Notes: a model not told the origin generated them from the letters alone. A stretch of DNA of 64,000 nucleotides from Microbacterium oxydans (GCF_006540085.1 NZ_BJOG01000011.1:1-64000); one strand, 5' to 3'. Positions 40,989 through 49,213 are shown, numbered from the stretch's first letter. Program-made: numbers and translations.

Positions 40989-41207
40989 ATGACGAACGAA
41001 CTGAAGCACCTGGGCCTCGGCAACACCGACGACCCGATCACCGACATCGCGGTCGCGATCGTCGCCGTCCAGCAGATCAACGGCAAGATCCCGAGCGATG
41101 ACGAGATCCGCGACGGCCTCGTCGACGACGGCCTCGAGCCGACCGACGCGAACATCGCCAAGGTCCGCGCCGCCGTCGCCGAGATCATCGCCGTGCAGGA
41201 GAAGTGA
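40989..41207 (+). CDS. small acidic hypothetical protein
   Basis: 72 residues, mostly helical and acidic (ITDIAVAIVAVQQINGKIPS, DDGLEPTDANIAKVRAAVAE). No membrane span or motif recognised. It lies 2 bp after the previous gene. Confidence 0.6.
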   Translation: MTNELKHLGLGNTDDPITDIAVAIVAVQQINGKIPSDDEIRDGLVDDGLEPTDANIAKVRAAVAEIIAVQEK

Positions 41208-41212
41208 TCACC

Positions 41213-41905
41213 ATGCATCGCTCAACCAATCTGCTCCCCACCCCGAGGAATCCGCTCGAGGGCGCGCGGATGGAGGCATGGGTCGCGGCCATCGACGACC
41301 CCACGGAAGGTCAGCTTGTCGACCCAGAGAGGATCGACGACGCCACTGCGCTCCTGCGCGCCTACATTCGCTCGGTGCGCTGGCGTCGCCGCCTCCAGCT
41401 GATCATCCCCTTCGCCGCGGTCGCCTTCCTCTGTCTCGGCATCCTGCTCCTCATGCTCAAGACGCCGTCCGTGTGGTTCCTCGGGAGCTTCGGCGCAGCG
41501 GTTCTTCTGTTCCTCAGCCAGCCGAAGACCATCCCGATGTGGAACGGGCTGATTGTTCCGGATACCCGTGACGGCTCCGCGCCGCAGTACATCCGTGAGG
41601 TCACTCGAGGGCGCCATCGCTACTCGACGATCTTCCGCAGCGCAGATGTGCTGAATCGGTACTACGTCGCGACCCACGACCCCGTCGCGCTCTGGGAAGC
41701 CGCCGCGAAAGAGGACCGCCGTGTCGGGATGCTCGACCGGATCGAGGGCCTCGAGAGGTACGAGACGTTGTCGGAACCGCGCCGGCAGGAACTCGATCGC
41801 CTCAAGCGATCCGCGGCCGCGCTCGTCGACGAGATCGTCCACACGCTCGACCCGGACAGCGTCAACGACAGCGCGCGGAGCGGAACAGCGGAGACCGCCT
41901 CATGA
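41213..41905 (+). CDS. two-TM membrane hypothetical protein
   Basis: About 230 residues (GTG 41204, overlapping the previous stop, is the other possible start). A basic loop precedes a pair of spans (LQLIIPFAAVAFLCLGILLL; VWFLGSFGAAVLLFLSQ), then a soluble C-terminal part (YIREVTRGRHRYSTIFRSAD, RYETLSEPRRQELDRLKRSA). Similar topology to the membrane gene at 54570, with no clear sequence match. Function unknown. Confidence 0.6.
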   Translation: MHRSTNLLPTPRNPLEGARMEAWVAAIDDPTEGQLVDPERIDDATALLRAYIRSVRWRRRLQLIIPFAAVAFLCLGILLLMLKTPSVWFLGSFGAAVLLFLSQPKTIPMWNGLIVPDTRDGSAPQYIREVTRGRHRYSTIFRSADVLNRYYVATHDPVALWEAAAKEDRRVGMLDRIEGLERYETLSEPRRQELDRLKRSAAALVDEIVHTLDPDSVNDSARSGTAETAS

Positions 41906-42459
41906 CTCGACAGCTGGCGGGCAACCTCATCGTCGGCAGCATCTACCAGGACACCGCTCCCGGCCGATACACCCCCGCGCCAGCGAGCCCCGCACGGGAA
42001 CGCCTCATCGCGAAGATCACTGACGCTCGCACCGCCGCCTGGGACAGCGACCAGGAGCGCTCCTTCGATGCGCTGCTCGAGGTGCTGGACTGGCACCGCC
42101 CCTGGCAGATCTGGCGGCAGACATTCGCCCCCACCTACATCGGCGATCGATACCACGGCGTTGGATGCCGCAGCTGCGACTGGAGCTCTGCGACCGACTG
42201 CCCGACAGTGCGCGCGATCGCCCGCTCCTTTGGTGTCGAGAGCGAACCCTGGACTGCCGGCGACGAGATCCCCACGGTCCTTCCACTGCACAGCCGCATG
42301 TCCGACCTCGCCGGGCGCATCGTAGGACTCGTCCTCGATCGCTCGAACGATCGGGGCGCCGTGGGAGCCGTCGACTTCAGCAGCCGGCTCGAGGTACTCG
42401 GACCCGCTGCGGACGACGTCGAGCGCATGATCACCGACTATCTGAACGACCCACGATGA
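41902..42459 (+). CDS. hypothetical protein with CxxC
   Basis: 185 residues; ATG overlaps the previous stop by 4 bp. The middle contains YHGVGCRSCDWSSATDCPT, a Cys-rich patch that may bind zinc; Trp-rich segment DWHRPWQIWRQTF just before it. Not recognised. Confidence 0.6.
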   Translation: MTRQLAGNLIVGSIYQDTAPGRYTPAPASPARERLIAKITDARTAAWDSDQERSFDALLEVLDWHRPWQIWRQTFAPTYIGDRYHGVGCRSCDWSSATDCPTVRAIARSFGVESEPWTAGDEIPTVLPLHSRMSDLAGRIVGLVLDRSNDRGAVGAVDFSSRLEVLGPAADDVERMITDYLNDPR

Positions 42460-42926
42460 TGACGATCGAGAACTCACTGATGGAAACCCCCACCGACCCC
42501 ACCGGCCGCATCGCCTCCCTCTGCGAGGTCATGAACGATCTCGCCCGCTCGGCGGATACGCAAGGTGCCCGGGCGGCAGCTGCGGACGACGTCGACGCGA
42601 GCTCCGAACTGTTCGGCCTCGCCGCACTTCTGCGCACCGAGGCAGCCAACCTCGAGAGCGGCGAGAGCACCGTCGATCACGGCCAGGAGATCCTCGACGG
42701 CGCCCAGCGGCTCGTGGTGCAGCAGATGCTCCGAATCGATCGACTCCAGCAAAACCCCAGCCCGTTCGTGATTGGTCGACCAGGGCGGGGAGCACTCGCA
42801 CTCAACAGGCGGCTCGAGCTGCTCGGCCGCGCGTTCCGCGGAGAGACAGTGCGAGAGGTCGAGGTCGACCCCAAGGCCGAGTGGATAGCAGTCATCGAAA
42901 ACGAGAGGGCTGATAGCCATGACTGA
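42456..42926 (+). CDS. hypothetical protein
   Basis: 156 residues; ATGATG start overlapping the previous stop. Helical and acidic (TGRIASLCEVMNDLARSADT, LLRTEAANLESGESTVDHG), then a basic helix (ALALNRRLELLGRAFRGE). No motif recognised. It overlaps the next gene by 8 bp. Confidence 0.6.
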   Translation: MMTIENSLMETPTDPTGRIASLCEVMNDLARSADTQGARAAAADDVDASSELFGLAALLRTEAANLESGESTVDHGQEILDGAQRLVVQQMLRIDRLQQNPSPFVIGRPGRGALALNRRLELLGRAFRGETVREVEVDPKAEWIAVIENERADSHD

Positions 42927-43302
42927 CAACAGCCCCGAAGCGACGCCGACGGACGAGCAGAGCGCCGCCGATGCAGTGCCCGTGAGCGTCGACATCGGCG
43001 TCTCCTCCAACGCCCCGCAGGAACTCCTCGATCGAGTGACGGCAATGGCCGAGGACCTCGACCGGCTCGGCATCGACGTCACCCTCGAGCTGATCAGGAC
43101 GTGCCGTGTCTGCGGGTGCACCGACGAGCTGGCCTGCCTGGGCGGCTGCTGGTGGCTCGACGATCAGGATGACATCTGCTCGAGCTGTGCACCGTCCGCT
43201 GGCGCAGTCGTCGATGCCCGCGCACGCTTCGCGCATCGCGAAGGCTCAGAACGTTCCGACGGCGCAGAAGGTGCCGGCGGCCAACAAGATGAAGGAGATT
43301 GA
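42919..43302 (+). CDS. Cys-rich hypothetical protein
   Basis: 127 residues. Acidic N-terminus and tail; the centre has CRVCGCTDELACLGGCWW then DICSSC, a dense cysteine set compatible with two zinc sites. Similar Cys clusters occur in small actinophage proteins. It overlaps the upstream gene by 8 bp and is followed within 3 bp by the next. Confidence 0.58.
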   Translation: MTDNSPEATPTDEQSAADAVPVSVDIGVSSNAPQELLDRVTAMAEDLDRLGIDVTLELIRTCRVCGCTDELACLGGCWWLDDQDDICSSCAPSAGAVVDARARFAHREGSERSDGAEGAGGQQDEGD

Positions 43303-43304
43303 TC

Positions 43305-43613
43305 ATGACTACCACCGCTGTCGAGATGATCGAAGGGCAGGGGGCATTTGCCCCGATCGCCGGCGTCGTGACAACGCCCCCGACGTTCACCTGGGCGCTG
43401 CCCGACCACACCGCGCACGTCTCATTCCACCTCGAGCCATCCGCCGGGCCGGGGTACAGCGTGCACGCGAACGGCCCGCGCGCCGAACTCGCCCGCACGC
43501 TGATCCACAAAGGCGACCGTCTGACCGTCCTCCCCGCCAGGATCTATCGCAAAAATGCACGGCAGGTCACGCTCGACGTCGATGCCGCGGCCTTCGAACT
43601 CGCACTTGGCTGA
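43305..43613 (+). CDS. hypothetical protein, end of accessory operon
   Basis: 102 residues, start ATG 43305 behind AAGGAGATTGATC. Beta-rich (TFTWALPDHTAHVSFHLEPS, LTVLPARIYRKNARQVTLDV). Not recognised. A terminator overlapping its stop ends the operon. Confidence 0.6.
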   Translation: MTTTAVEMIEGQGAFAPIAGVVTTPPTFTWALPDHTAHVSFHLEPSAGPGYSVHANGPRAELARTLIHKGDRLTVLPARIYRKNARQVTLDVDAAAFELALG

Positions 43614-43637
43614 GCGGGGTGCGACCCCTCAGCTTTT
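43609..43637 (+). terminator. rho-independent terminator
   Basis: GCTGAGCGGGGT / ACCCCTCAGC with a 3-nt loop and one bulge, then TTTT on the plus strand. It overlaps the stop of the gene ending 43613 and faces the convergent gene. Confidence 0.7.
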
Positions 43638-44105
43638 GGGCTGCTCTTTCAGGAGTCGGCGGATCCACTCCGACGAGATGCCCGCGTCCGTAGCGACGTC
43701 CTGCTGTGGGAGGCGTGACCGGCCCATCGCTGGCGCCAGCGCACGGATGATCTTGTCGCGATCGGCTCGTCCCTCGAGGAGTGCCGGCGCGATGACCGTC
43801 TCCAACTCCGCGCGGATCTCGCGGATCCGTGCAATCGCACCATCCCGTATTGCGGGATCGGGTGCGACATTCGGTGACTGTGGTAGCCGGGGAACGGCCT
43901 GCAGGAGCCAATAGCGGCTCAGCCCGCTTTCGCGCGCCGCCTGGCTGACGTTGGCCCCATGGTGAAGGGCGATCCCGATCTGGTCCAGCTGCAGCTGTCG
44001 AAGCTCCCCGTGACGGGCCTCCTGTCGGGCGATAAGCGCAGCGATATCGCGTAGCCGAGCGCGCAGCGCATCGATCTCCTCGAGGGAGAGGGAGGGTGTG
44101 TTCAT
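43629..44105 (-). CDS. HTH-containing hypothetical protein
   Basis: 158 residues. Coiled-coil N-terminus (LRARLRDIAALIARQEARHG), then an HTH-like segment (GANVSQAARESGLSRYWLLQ), then helices; the C-terminus (PQQDVATDAGISSEWIRRLL) forms a second turn. Resembles regulators of plasmid genes but no named family is recognised. A palindrome TCATATATGA upstream may be its promoter or operator. Confidence 0.62.
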   Translation of the reverse strand: MNTPSLSLEEIDALRARLRDIAALIARQEARHGELRQLQLDQIGIALHHGANVSQAARESGLSRYWLLQAVPRLPQSPNVAPDPAIRDGAIARIREIRAELETVIAPALLEGRADRDKIIRALAPAMGRSRLPQQDVATDAGISSEWIRRLLKEQPKS

Positions 44106-44185
44106 CGCGGGGTTCCTATCGCTGAATCCGGTCTGCAGCTTTCATATATGAGACAATGAGCGTGGCGTGACACCCGATGTCGCCT

Positions 44186-44215
44186 GGCCCCGGAGGTGCT
44201 GCATCCTCCGGGGCC
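44186..44215 (-). terminator. stem-loop terminator
   Basis: GGCCCCGGAGG (44186-44196), 8-nt loop, CCTCCGGGGCC (44205-44215): a perfect 11-bp stem 10 bp past the stop of the gene at 44226. T-rich run only on the plus side. Confidence 0.65.
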
Positions 44216-44225
44216 TTCTTCATGT

Positions 44226-44462
44226 TCAGTGGTCCCGGAGGGCATCCACGACCGACATGGTCGCGATCGCCATCAGCACCAGAGTGGACAAGGTCAAGAG
44301 CGCCAGCACGGTGAAGTGCCACAGCCACTCTCGGGCGAACCACGCGAACGTGACCGCTCCCGCGCTGACGAGCAGGAAGATCAGCGTGCGCATGACTCGT
44401 TGCGATCGACGGACGAGCTCATCGAGATCCGGATCGTTGCGAAGAATCTCAGTGGTCATCAC
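44226..44462 (-). CDS. small two-TM membrane protein
   Basis: 78 residues, spans RTLIFLLVSAGAVTFAWFA and FTVLALLTLSTLVLMAIATM. It overlaps the upstream gene by 14 bp, so the two are co-transcribed. Function unknown. Confidence 0.58.
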   Translation of the reverse strand: MMTTEILRNDPDLDELVRRSQRVMRTLIFLLVSAGAVTFAWFAREWLWHFTVLALLTLSTLVLMAIATMSVVDALRDH

Positions 44463-44988
44463 GGGCTCCGGCGTTCGTTGCGCCGGCGATACGGGAGTTC
44501 GAGGACTCTCGGGTCCAGCGGCCGTCGATGCTGCTCAGACCGCGATGCTCGATGACCCCGACGTTGGCGGGATCGGCTTCGAGGGGCCAGTCCCGGAGTC
44601 GACCCGAAAGCGCGGCGGCGAGGCGGTCCATGAACCGTTCCGCGAGGCTCCCCTCCCAGCCGGCGTGTTCACGGGAGTTCTCGACGACGAGCAGCTGGCT
44701 GCGCTCGAGCTGGAGCGCTTGCTCGTCAGTGACGAGATCTGCGCCGGCATCGCGCCAGAGCAGATCGAAGACCGGTGTCCACTCGTATCGCGGCGCCGGG
44801 AACGAGGTTCCTCGTGCCGCGGAGACCGAGGCATGGTTCTCGTCGACCAGGCTCTGTCCGTAGCGATCGGCCAGCTCGAGGATCTGTCGTGGCTGCGCCG
44901 ATGCGCGGGAATCGTCTGGGCGAAATCCGAGCATGGCTGCCGTGATCAGCAGATCGATCGTGTCTGTAGGGACGATGATGACTTCCAT
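44449..44988 (-). CDS. hypothetical protein under shared operator
   Basis: 179 residues from ATG 44988, with GGAGG 5-9 nt before it. Begins MEVIIVPTDTIDLLITAAML. Contains QILELADRYGQSLVDENHAS and a Trp/Arg-rich C-terminus (LRDWPLEADPANVGVIEHRG). I do not recognise the family. Its promoter is nearly identical, over 27 bp, to that of the secreted nuclease gene at 48868, so the two are probably co-regulated. Confidence 0.62.
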   Translation of the reverse strand: MEVIIVPTDTIDLLITAAMLGFRPDDSRASAQPRQILELADRYGQSLVDENHASVSAARGTSFPAPRYEWTPVFDLLWRDAGADLVTDEQALQLERSQLLVVENSREHAGWEGSLAERFMDRLAAALSGRLRDWPLEADPANVGVIEHRGLSSIDGRWTRESSNSRIAGATNAGARDDH

Positions 44989-45007
44989 CTCAACCTCCAA
45001 TGAAATG

Positions 45008-45054
45008 TGTAACCTGACATCGCTAAATATACGGGTCAGATTCAACACTGTCAA
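45008..45054 (-). promoter_or_regulatory. strong promoter with shared 27-bp operator
   Basis: Minus strand: TTGACA (45054-45049), exactly 17 bp, TATATT (45031-45026), then GTCAGGTTACA in the expected start region. The block 45008-45034 matches 48972-48998 at 25 of 27 positions, so a common repressor or activator is likely. The start ATG at 44988 follows with GGAGG. Confidence 0.78.
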
Positions 45055-45137
45055 CCAAGTTGGGGTAATGGTTGGGGGGAGATCTGCCGGCCGCGCGGAT
45101 CCCGGGCTTGTGATGCGTGCTGGGATATCGTGACCGC

Positions 45138-45473
45138 ATGGCGCGCCAGATCATTCACCAGCTCATTGACGACCTCGACGGCACAGAACTTGGAGACGAG
45201 GGGGAGACCATCCGCTTCGGGCTCGATGGCCGTGACTACGAGATCGATCTGAGCGCTGCGCATGCCGACGAGCTCACGGCCGCGCTCGCTCCCTTCGTTG
45301 AAGCCGGGCGACGTGCGCCGAGGGGGCAGCGCAACTCTGAGCCGACGAAGTTCATGGCCGGCCAGCTCGAGGAGATCCGGAAGTGGGCGCGAGAGAACGG
45401 CTACGAGGTCGCGGACAAGGGCCGGATCTCACGCGAGGTGAAGATCGCGTTCGCGAACAAGCGCAAGGCGTAG
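45138..45473 (+). CDS. lsr2: Lsr2-like nucleoid silencer
   Basis: 111 residues from ATG 45138. The N-terminus MARQIIHQLIDDLDG, then IRFGLDGRDYEIDLSAAHAD, matches the Lsr2 dimerisation domain; the C-terminus KWARENGYEVADKGRISREV carries the RGR-like DNA-binding loop (here KGRI). Lsr2 is the actinobacterial H-NS analogue that silences AT-rich foreign DNA. A plasmid copy would reduce fitness cost and tune cargo expression. Confidence 0.9.
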   Translation: MARQIIHQLIDDLDGTELGDEGETIRFGLDGRDYEIDLSAAHADELTAALAPFVEAGRRAPRGQRNSEPTKFMAGQLEEIRKWARENGYEVADKGRISREVKIAFANKRKA

Positions 45474-45496
45474 ATGTCGCTCGCGGAGAGCTGCTG

Positions 45497-45982
45497 ATGG
45501 TCGACGGTGGGCTGGCGTTGCCCGAAGCGTGGGACCGGGTATCGCTCGCGGCGGTCGGCTTCGAGGGCTTCGTCCGCTTCGGAGATCTCGCCGGCGCGAG
45601 CGTGCCTCGCGAGGCGGGGATCTACGTCGCGCTGCGCACGGCAATCACGCCGCCGGACATGCTCGAGCTGACGCGCGCTCGAGCGGGCTCGGCCTACCCA
45701 CTGGATGACCTTGCTGCGCGGTGGGTGCCGGGAACTCCCGTGGTGTACATCGGCAAGGCGGAGGCAAAGGTGGGCGGACTGCGGAAGCGTCTGGGCCAGT
45801 ACGCCCGGAAGGGATCGAGCCATCAGGGAGGCCGCTCGATCTGGCAGCTGGCCGATCAGGACGAACTCCTCGCAGCCTGGGCGCTCACGCCCGGCGAGTC
45901 CGCGGAAGACGTCGAGATCCGCTACCGGGCGGCGTTCGCGGACGTCTATGGGCGGTGGCCGTTCGCGAACCGGAAACGCTGA
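45497..45982 (+). CDS. GIY-YIG-like nuclease domain protein
   Basis: 161 residues from ATG 45497. The sequence EAGIYVALRT ... PVVYIGKAEAKVGGLRKRLG is a GIY-YIG-type core (GIY at about 36, YIG at about 80, then an Arg helix); the C-terminal part GSSHQGGRSIWQLADQDELL completes the domain. No other domain is attached. It may be a restriction- or homing-type nuclease; catalytic Glu not confidently placed. Confidence 0.68.
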   Translation: MVDGGLALPEAWDRVSLAAVGFEGFVRFGDLAGASVPREAGIYVALRTAITPPDMLELTRARAGSAYPLDDLAARWVPGTPVVYIGKAEAKVGGLRKRLGQYARKGSSHQGGRSIWQLADQDELLAAWALTPGESAEDVEIRYRAAFADVYGRWPFANRKR

Positions 45983-46038
45983 GCCCCTTCTCGGCCACAA
46001 TGAGGGGCTGGTGTCCTCGAACAGAACGGCTGGTGCAC

Positions 46039-46947
46039 ATGGCTACTGCAGAAGAGAAGCGCGATCCCATTGCGCTCGCTGACCTGAGCGACTCTCTCGT
46101 CGACGCCTGGCGCGTTGTCGCCCGGCAGGGTGGGGCGGGCGCCCGCCCGGGCTCGCAAGCTGCCCTCGACGCGACAGAGGCTCAGCGAGAACTTCCTGCA
46201 GCTGGGGCGAACGAGGAGCACGCCGCGGGGTACATGTCAGGGCGCATGGTGGACGCGATCGCGCTGCTGCTGCAGTCAGTCGGGACGCAGCTGCGCGCGG
46301 AGCCGTTGGTGCCGTTGGCTGTCTGGCCGCTGGTGCGCGCGGAGCTCGAGCATGCGGGCAGAGTGGCATGGCTGCTCCAGCCCCTCAAGGGAAGCGGTGC
46401 TGCATCTCGCCGGGTGGCACGCGCGATGCTCGAGCACGCCTCAGCGCTGCAGCGAGACAAGTACACCGCGAGCAAACATTCCACCCCGTTGGCGAAGGCC
46501 CTCAAGCGGGACCGAGACAATCTGCTGCGACGGATCGGAAGCCTGTTCTCAGACGTGGACACACCCCTCGACGGCCCGGAGAAGATCGCTGAGTGGCGGA
46601 TCGGCGGGGAGACCATGCTGGGTCTTGGCCGAGCGATCGATCTCTTCGTCTCGCTCAACTTCACCAAGGGTAGCGGGGTCTACGACGTCCTGTCCGACCG
46701 ATCGCACCCCTCGGTGACGTCGCTGGCATCACAGTCGGTGGCCGAGGAGTCCGAAGGGGTGACGTCCTGGTCGTATCCGGTAAACCCCGACGTCCTCGAC
46801 TTCCAGGTCCGCCTCGGCTGCCTGATCCTCTACAAGACCGCCCACACGATCGCCAGCTACTACGGTCTCGATGCGAGCGCGCTCGAGAGTTGGGCGGAAG
46901 AGGCCCCTGCGCATTGGCTCAATGAAGATCCCGCCGCGGCGTCATGA
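46039..46947 (+). CDS. hypothetical protein
   Basis: About 302 residues from ATG 46039 (GTG 46033 and ATG 46000 are alternatives). All-helical appearance with several conserved-looking stretches (LALAVWPLVRAELEHAG-type segment, YTASKHSTPLAKALKRDRD). No membrane span. Weak general similarity to hypothetical HEPN-like helical proteins; I do not assign a function. Confidence 0.58.
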   Translation: MATAEEKRDPIALADLSDSLVDAWRVVARQGGAGARPGSQAALDATEAQRELPAAGANEEHAAGYMSGRMVDAIALLLQSVGTQLRAEPLVPLAVWPLVRAELEHAGRVAWLLQPLKGSGAASRRVARAMLEHASALQRDKYTASKHSTPLAKALKRDRDNLLRRIGSLFSDVDTPLDGPEKIAEWRIGGETMLGLGRAIDLFVSLNFTKGSGVYDVLSDRSHPSVTSLASQSVAEESEGVTSWSYPVNPDVLDFQVRLGCLILYKTAHTIASYYGLDASALESWAEEAPAHWLNEDPAAAS

Positions 46948-46970
46948 GCAACCCCGCCGGTAGTCAGTGA

Positions 46971-48077
46971 TCAGGTGAGGGCGAGAAGCTTCGTCGCCTT
47001 CGTGACATCGATCTTCGTGGGCATCTCGCCCTTGCGTGCACCGGAGCGGCCGTAGAGCAGCATCTTCAGCCCGGACAGCGAGACATCCGCGTCAGCGGCG
47101 ATTGCCTTGACGCTTCGTCCGTTGTTCATCAGGTTGCGGACGTGTTCGCGAACGGGGGCGGCATCGACGCGAGGCGGCTGTGCGGGGATCCCCGCCTCCC
47201 GCCGGCGGCGCCGCTCCTCAGCGATCGACGCATCGGAGCAGGCGGGCGTGGACGGGCAGCTGTCCCGGTCGTGGCACCCCAGCTGGTAGCCGTACGCCGT
47301 GCCGTGATGCTCGGCGGGGATGCCTTCTGCTCTGCGCCGAGCGACGTACTCCTGGTGATAGGTCCGCCGTGCCTCACCGCACAGCTCGCATCGGCACCCG
47401 CGCACGTAGGAGGCGTAGGTGCCGCAGGGCTGCAGCTCGACGCCGTCCCATTTTGATCTCTTCGGCCGGTTCGACTTCATCGCCGACGTCTTGCGGGGCG
47501 CCGGGTTGAGAGGGAGGCCAAGGCTGCGACGTCGACGAGCTGCAGCGGGCCGATCGATGCCCATCGCCTCGGCGATCTCCCGATCGGTGCGCGACGCCGC
47601 GTGCAGCTCCTTCAGCTGCGCCACCCACGCAGGCTCCGTGCGCACAACGGGAGCTGAGGGTGTCCGTACCGCTCGGCGGGTCGGCGGGGTCAGCCTCTTC
47701 CGCGGCGGTGTGGGGGTGGGGCGTGCGACACGCTTCTGAGAGGTCCGGGCAGGCCCGGATGATGGCTGGGTTCCCGGTGTCCGCTGCCGAGTGGGGGAAG
47801 CGGTGCGCGGCGCGGGTGCCGGCTTTTCTTGGGGCGCCCCTGAGGGGGCGAGCGAGCGGGAGCGGGCTTGGGAGCGCGCCTCGCGATCGCGCTGCAGGAT
47901 CTCCTCGAGCGTGGCGCCGGCGTCGATCGCCTTCTTGAACGAAAAGTCTCCGCAGTACCGTCGGTGCACGTCGCGGCAAGAGATCACGGCGGGACACAGC
48001 GCCCCGCGGCATCCGTCGCGATATCCGTCGACGGATCCGTGCGGGAAGGAATCCTCAAGCAGATCTGCGCTGCTCAT
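46971..48077 (-). CDS. multi-Cys-repeat HTH protein
   Basis: 368 residues. Contains three related Cys/His segments: FPHGSVDGYRDGCRGALC (about 11-28), PCGTYASYVRGCRCELCGEA (about 217-236) and HHGTAYGYQLGCHDRDSC (about 257-274), each H/CG-x-Y-x2-GC-x-C-like, probably zinc-binding. Between them is a basic Pro/Arg linker and a helix-turn-helix (DREIAEAMGIDRPAAARRRR); another HTH lies near the C-terminus (SVKAIAADADVSLSGLKMLL). The repeat type is familiar from actinophage and plasmid regulators of unknown role. Its end overlaps the nuclease gene start by 4 bp. Confidence 0.65.
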   Translation of the reverse strand: MSSADLLEDSFPHGSVDGYRDGCRGALCPAVISCRDVHRRYCGDFSFKKAIDAGATLEEILQRDREARSQARSRSLAPSGAPQEKPAPAPRTASPTRQRTPGTQPSSGPARTSQKRVARPTPTPPRKRLTPPTRRAVRTPSAPVVRTEPAWVAQLKELHAASRTDREIAEAMGIDRPAAARRRRSLGLPLNPAPRKTSAMKSNRPKRSKWDGVELQPCGTYASYVRGCRCELCGEARRTYHQEYVARRRAEGIPAEHHGTAYGYQLGCHDRDSCPSTPACSDASIAEERRRRREAGIPAQPPRVDAAPVREHVRNLMNNGRSVKAIAADADVSLSGLKMLLYGRSGARKGEMPTKIDVTKATKLLALT

Positions 48078-48868
48078 GACGGGTCGCCGCAGACCGTGAG
48101 GGTGTGCACCAGAGCATCACGATCAGCGACGTCGACCGCCAGGCCCCAGGTCTGGGCGATCTGCGTGTACTTGAGCACGTAGGTGCACAGATACCCGGTC
48201 TCGACCGGCGGCAGCCACTTCGCCGGGCCGTCCTCACCCTTCGATTCATTGGCGCTGCCCTGGACCGCGATGAGGTTCTCCAGCGTGTTGGCGAACTCGA
48301 GGCGCCGCTCTGGAGTCCAGGCCCACGCTCCGCCGACGAACGCTGCATAGAGGCTGAAGATGTGCTCGGTCTGCACCCCCTGCGATCCTCGGTTGCCGGG
48401 CTCGGCGATCCGGTCATGCTGGAAGATGATGCGCTGCCCGGTGTACGGGTCGTGCTCGAGCACTCCGGAGAGCACCGTGCAGCTGTTCTCAGCGAGAACG
48501 ACGTCGACCAGGTCGCGGGCGAGGACGTCGTCGCGTTGCCGGCAGCCGTTCCCGTCGATGTCGGTCCATGCCGTCCCGAACGAGGACCGGCGGTACGGGG
48601 GGATCTCCTGGCCGACGTCCACCAGAGGTAGCGCTGCAGCGACAGCAGCTGCAGCCGTGAACTCATTCGCGGGCGTAGTGGGCGCCGTCGGGGTGGGCGC
48701 TGCACTCTCGGCCGATGTCGGCGTCGGGGTGGCGATTGCCGGCGCCGACTGGGGGACGACGGGCAGCGGCGCCGGCGAGTTATCCCAGTTCGGCAGGAAC
48801 GCCACGACGGTGGCGATAACTGCGATGGGGATGAGGGCAACGAGGCTGCGGGTTCTCCTGCGGGACAT
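48074..48868 (-). CDS. secreted HNH-type nuclease (DUF1524/GmrSD-like)
   Basis: 264 residues. N-terminal signal/anchor (RSLVALIPIAVIATVVAFLP), a Pro/Thr/Ala linker, then the nuclease domain: WTDIDGNGCRQRDDVLARDL, VQTEHIFSLYAAFVGGAWAW (catalytic His), ENLIAVQGSANESKG, AKWLPP, ending YLCTYVLKYTQ. This is the secreted, cell-wall-facing nuclease seen widely in Actinobacteria. The promoter is shared with the gene at 44988. It could degrade incoming or extracellular DNA. Confidence 0.84.
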   Translation of the reverse strand: MSRRRTRSLVALIPIAVIATVVAFLPNWDNSPAPLPVVPQSAPAIATPTPTSAESAAPTPTAPTTPANEFTAAAAVAAALPLVDVGQEIPPYRRSSFGTAWTDIDGNGCRQRDDVLARDLVDVVLAENSCTVLSGVLEHDPYTGQRIIFQHDRIAEPGNRGSQGVQTEHIFSLYAAFVGGAWAWTPERRLEFANTLENLIAVQGSANESKGEDGPAKWLPPVETGYLCTYVLKYTQIAQTWGLAVDVADRDALVHTLTVCGDPS

Positions 48869-48971
48869 GATGATCTCCGTTCGTCACCCACCATGGGTGA
48901 GCGGGCGCGGAAAGATCGGACGCCGACCTCGATCCTGAGCGATGAGGGGCCGTTCTCGAAATCTCCTTTTA

Positions 48972-48998
48972 TGTGACCTGACATCACTAAATATACGG
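48972..48998 (-). promoter_or_regulatory. promoter with shared 27-bp operator (second copy)
   Basis: The block matches 45008-45034 at 25 of 27 positions. Minus strand: TTGCAT with an 18-bp gap to TATATT, then GTCAGGTCACA in the start region. It drives the secreted nuclease gene. A plus-strand GTCAGGTCACA at 49049-49059 may be a third site. Confidence 0.75.
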
Positions 48999-49025
48999 TA
49001 TCGGAGTAGGCCGATGCAAGAGAAA

Positions 49026-49103
49026 AGGCGCCCAGCCGGTAGTGGATCGTCAGGTCACACTAATCATCGGAGTTCATCTGGAAGTCCAAAGGGCTGGGCG
49101 CCT
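49026..49103. repeat. 12-bp inverted repeat enclosing operator-like site
   Basis: AGGCGCCCAGCC (49026-49037) and GGCTGGGCGCCT (49092-49103) form a perfect 12-bp stem with a 54-bp loop. The loop holds GTCAGGTCACA (49049-49059), the core of the shared operator. The 345-bp gap 48869-49213 otherwise contains the two promoters and no gene. Confidence 0.6.
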
Positions 49104-49213
49104 CGAACAATGATACCGAGCGCTCCCGCAGGCTCAACGAAGGAGTTGGGAACGTCGCGCCACCGGCATACACTTATCGGATTCCCGTTCTATAAAGGGA
49201 GGAGGCGGAAGCA

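Noticed and set aside
49150..49213. LexA/SOS box ahead of umuD
   Set aside because: No convincing GAACNNNNGTTC or TCGAAC-type palindrome; GTTCTATAAAGG covers only a half-site, so SOS control is not claimed.
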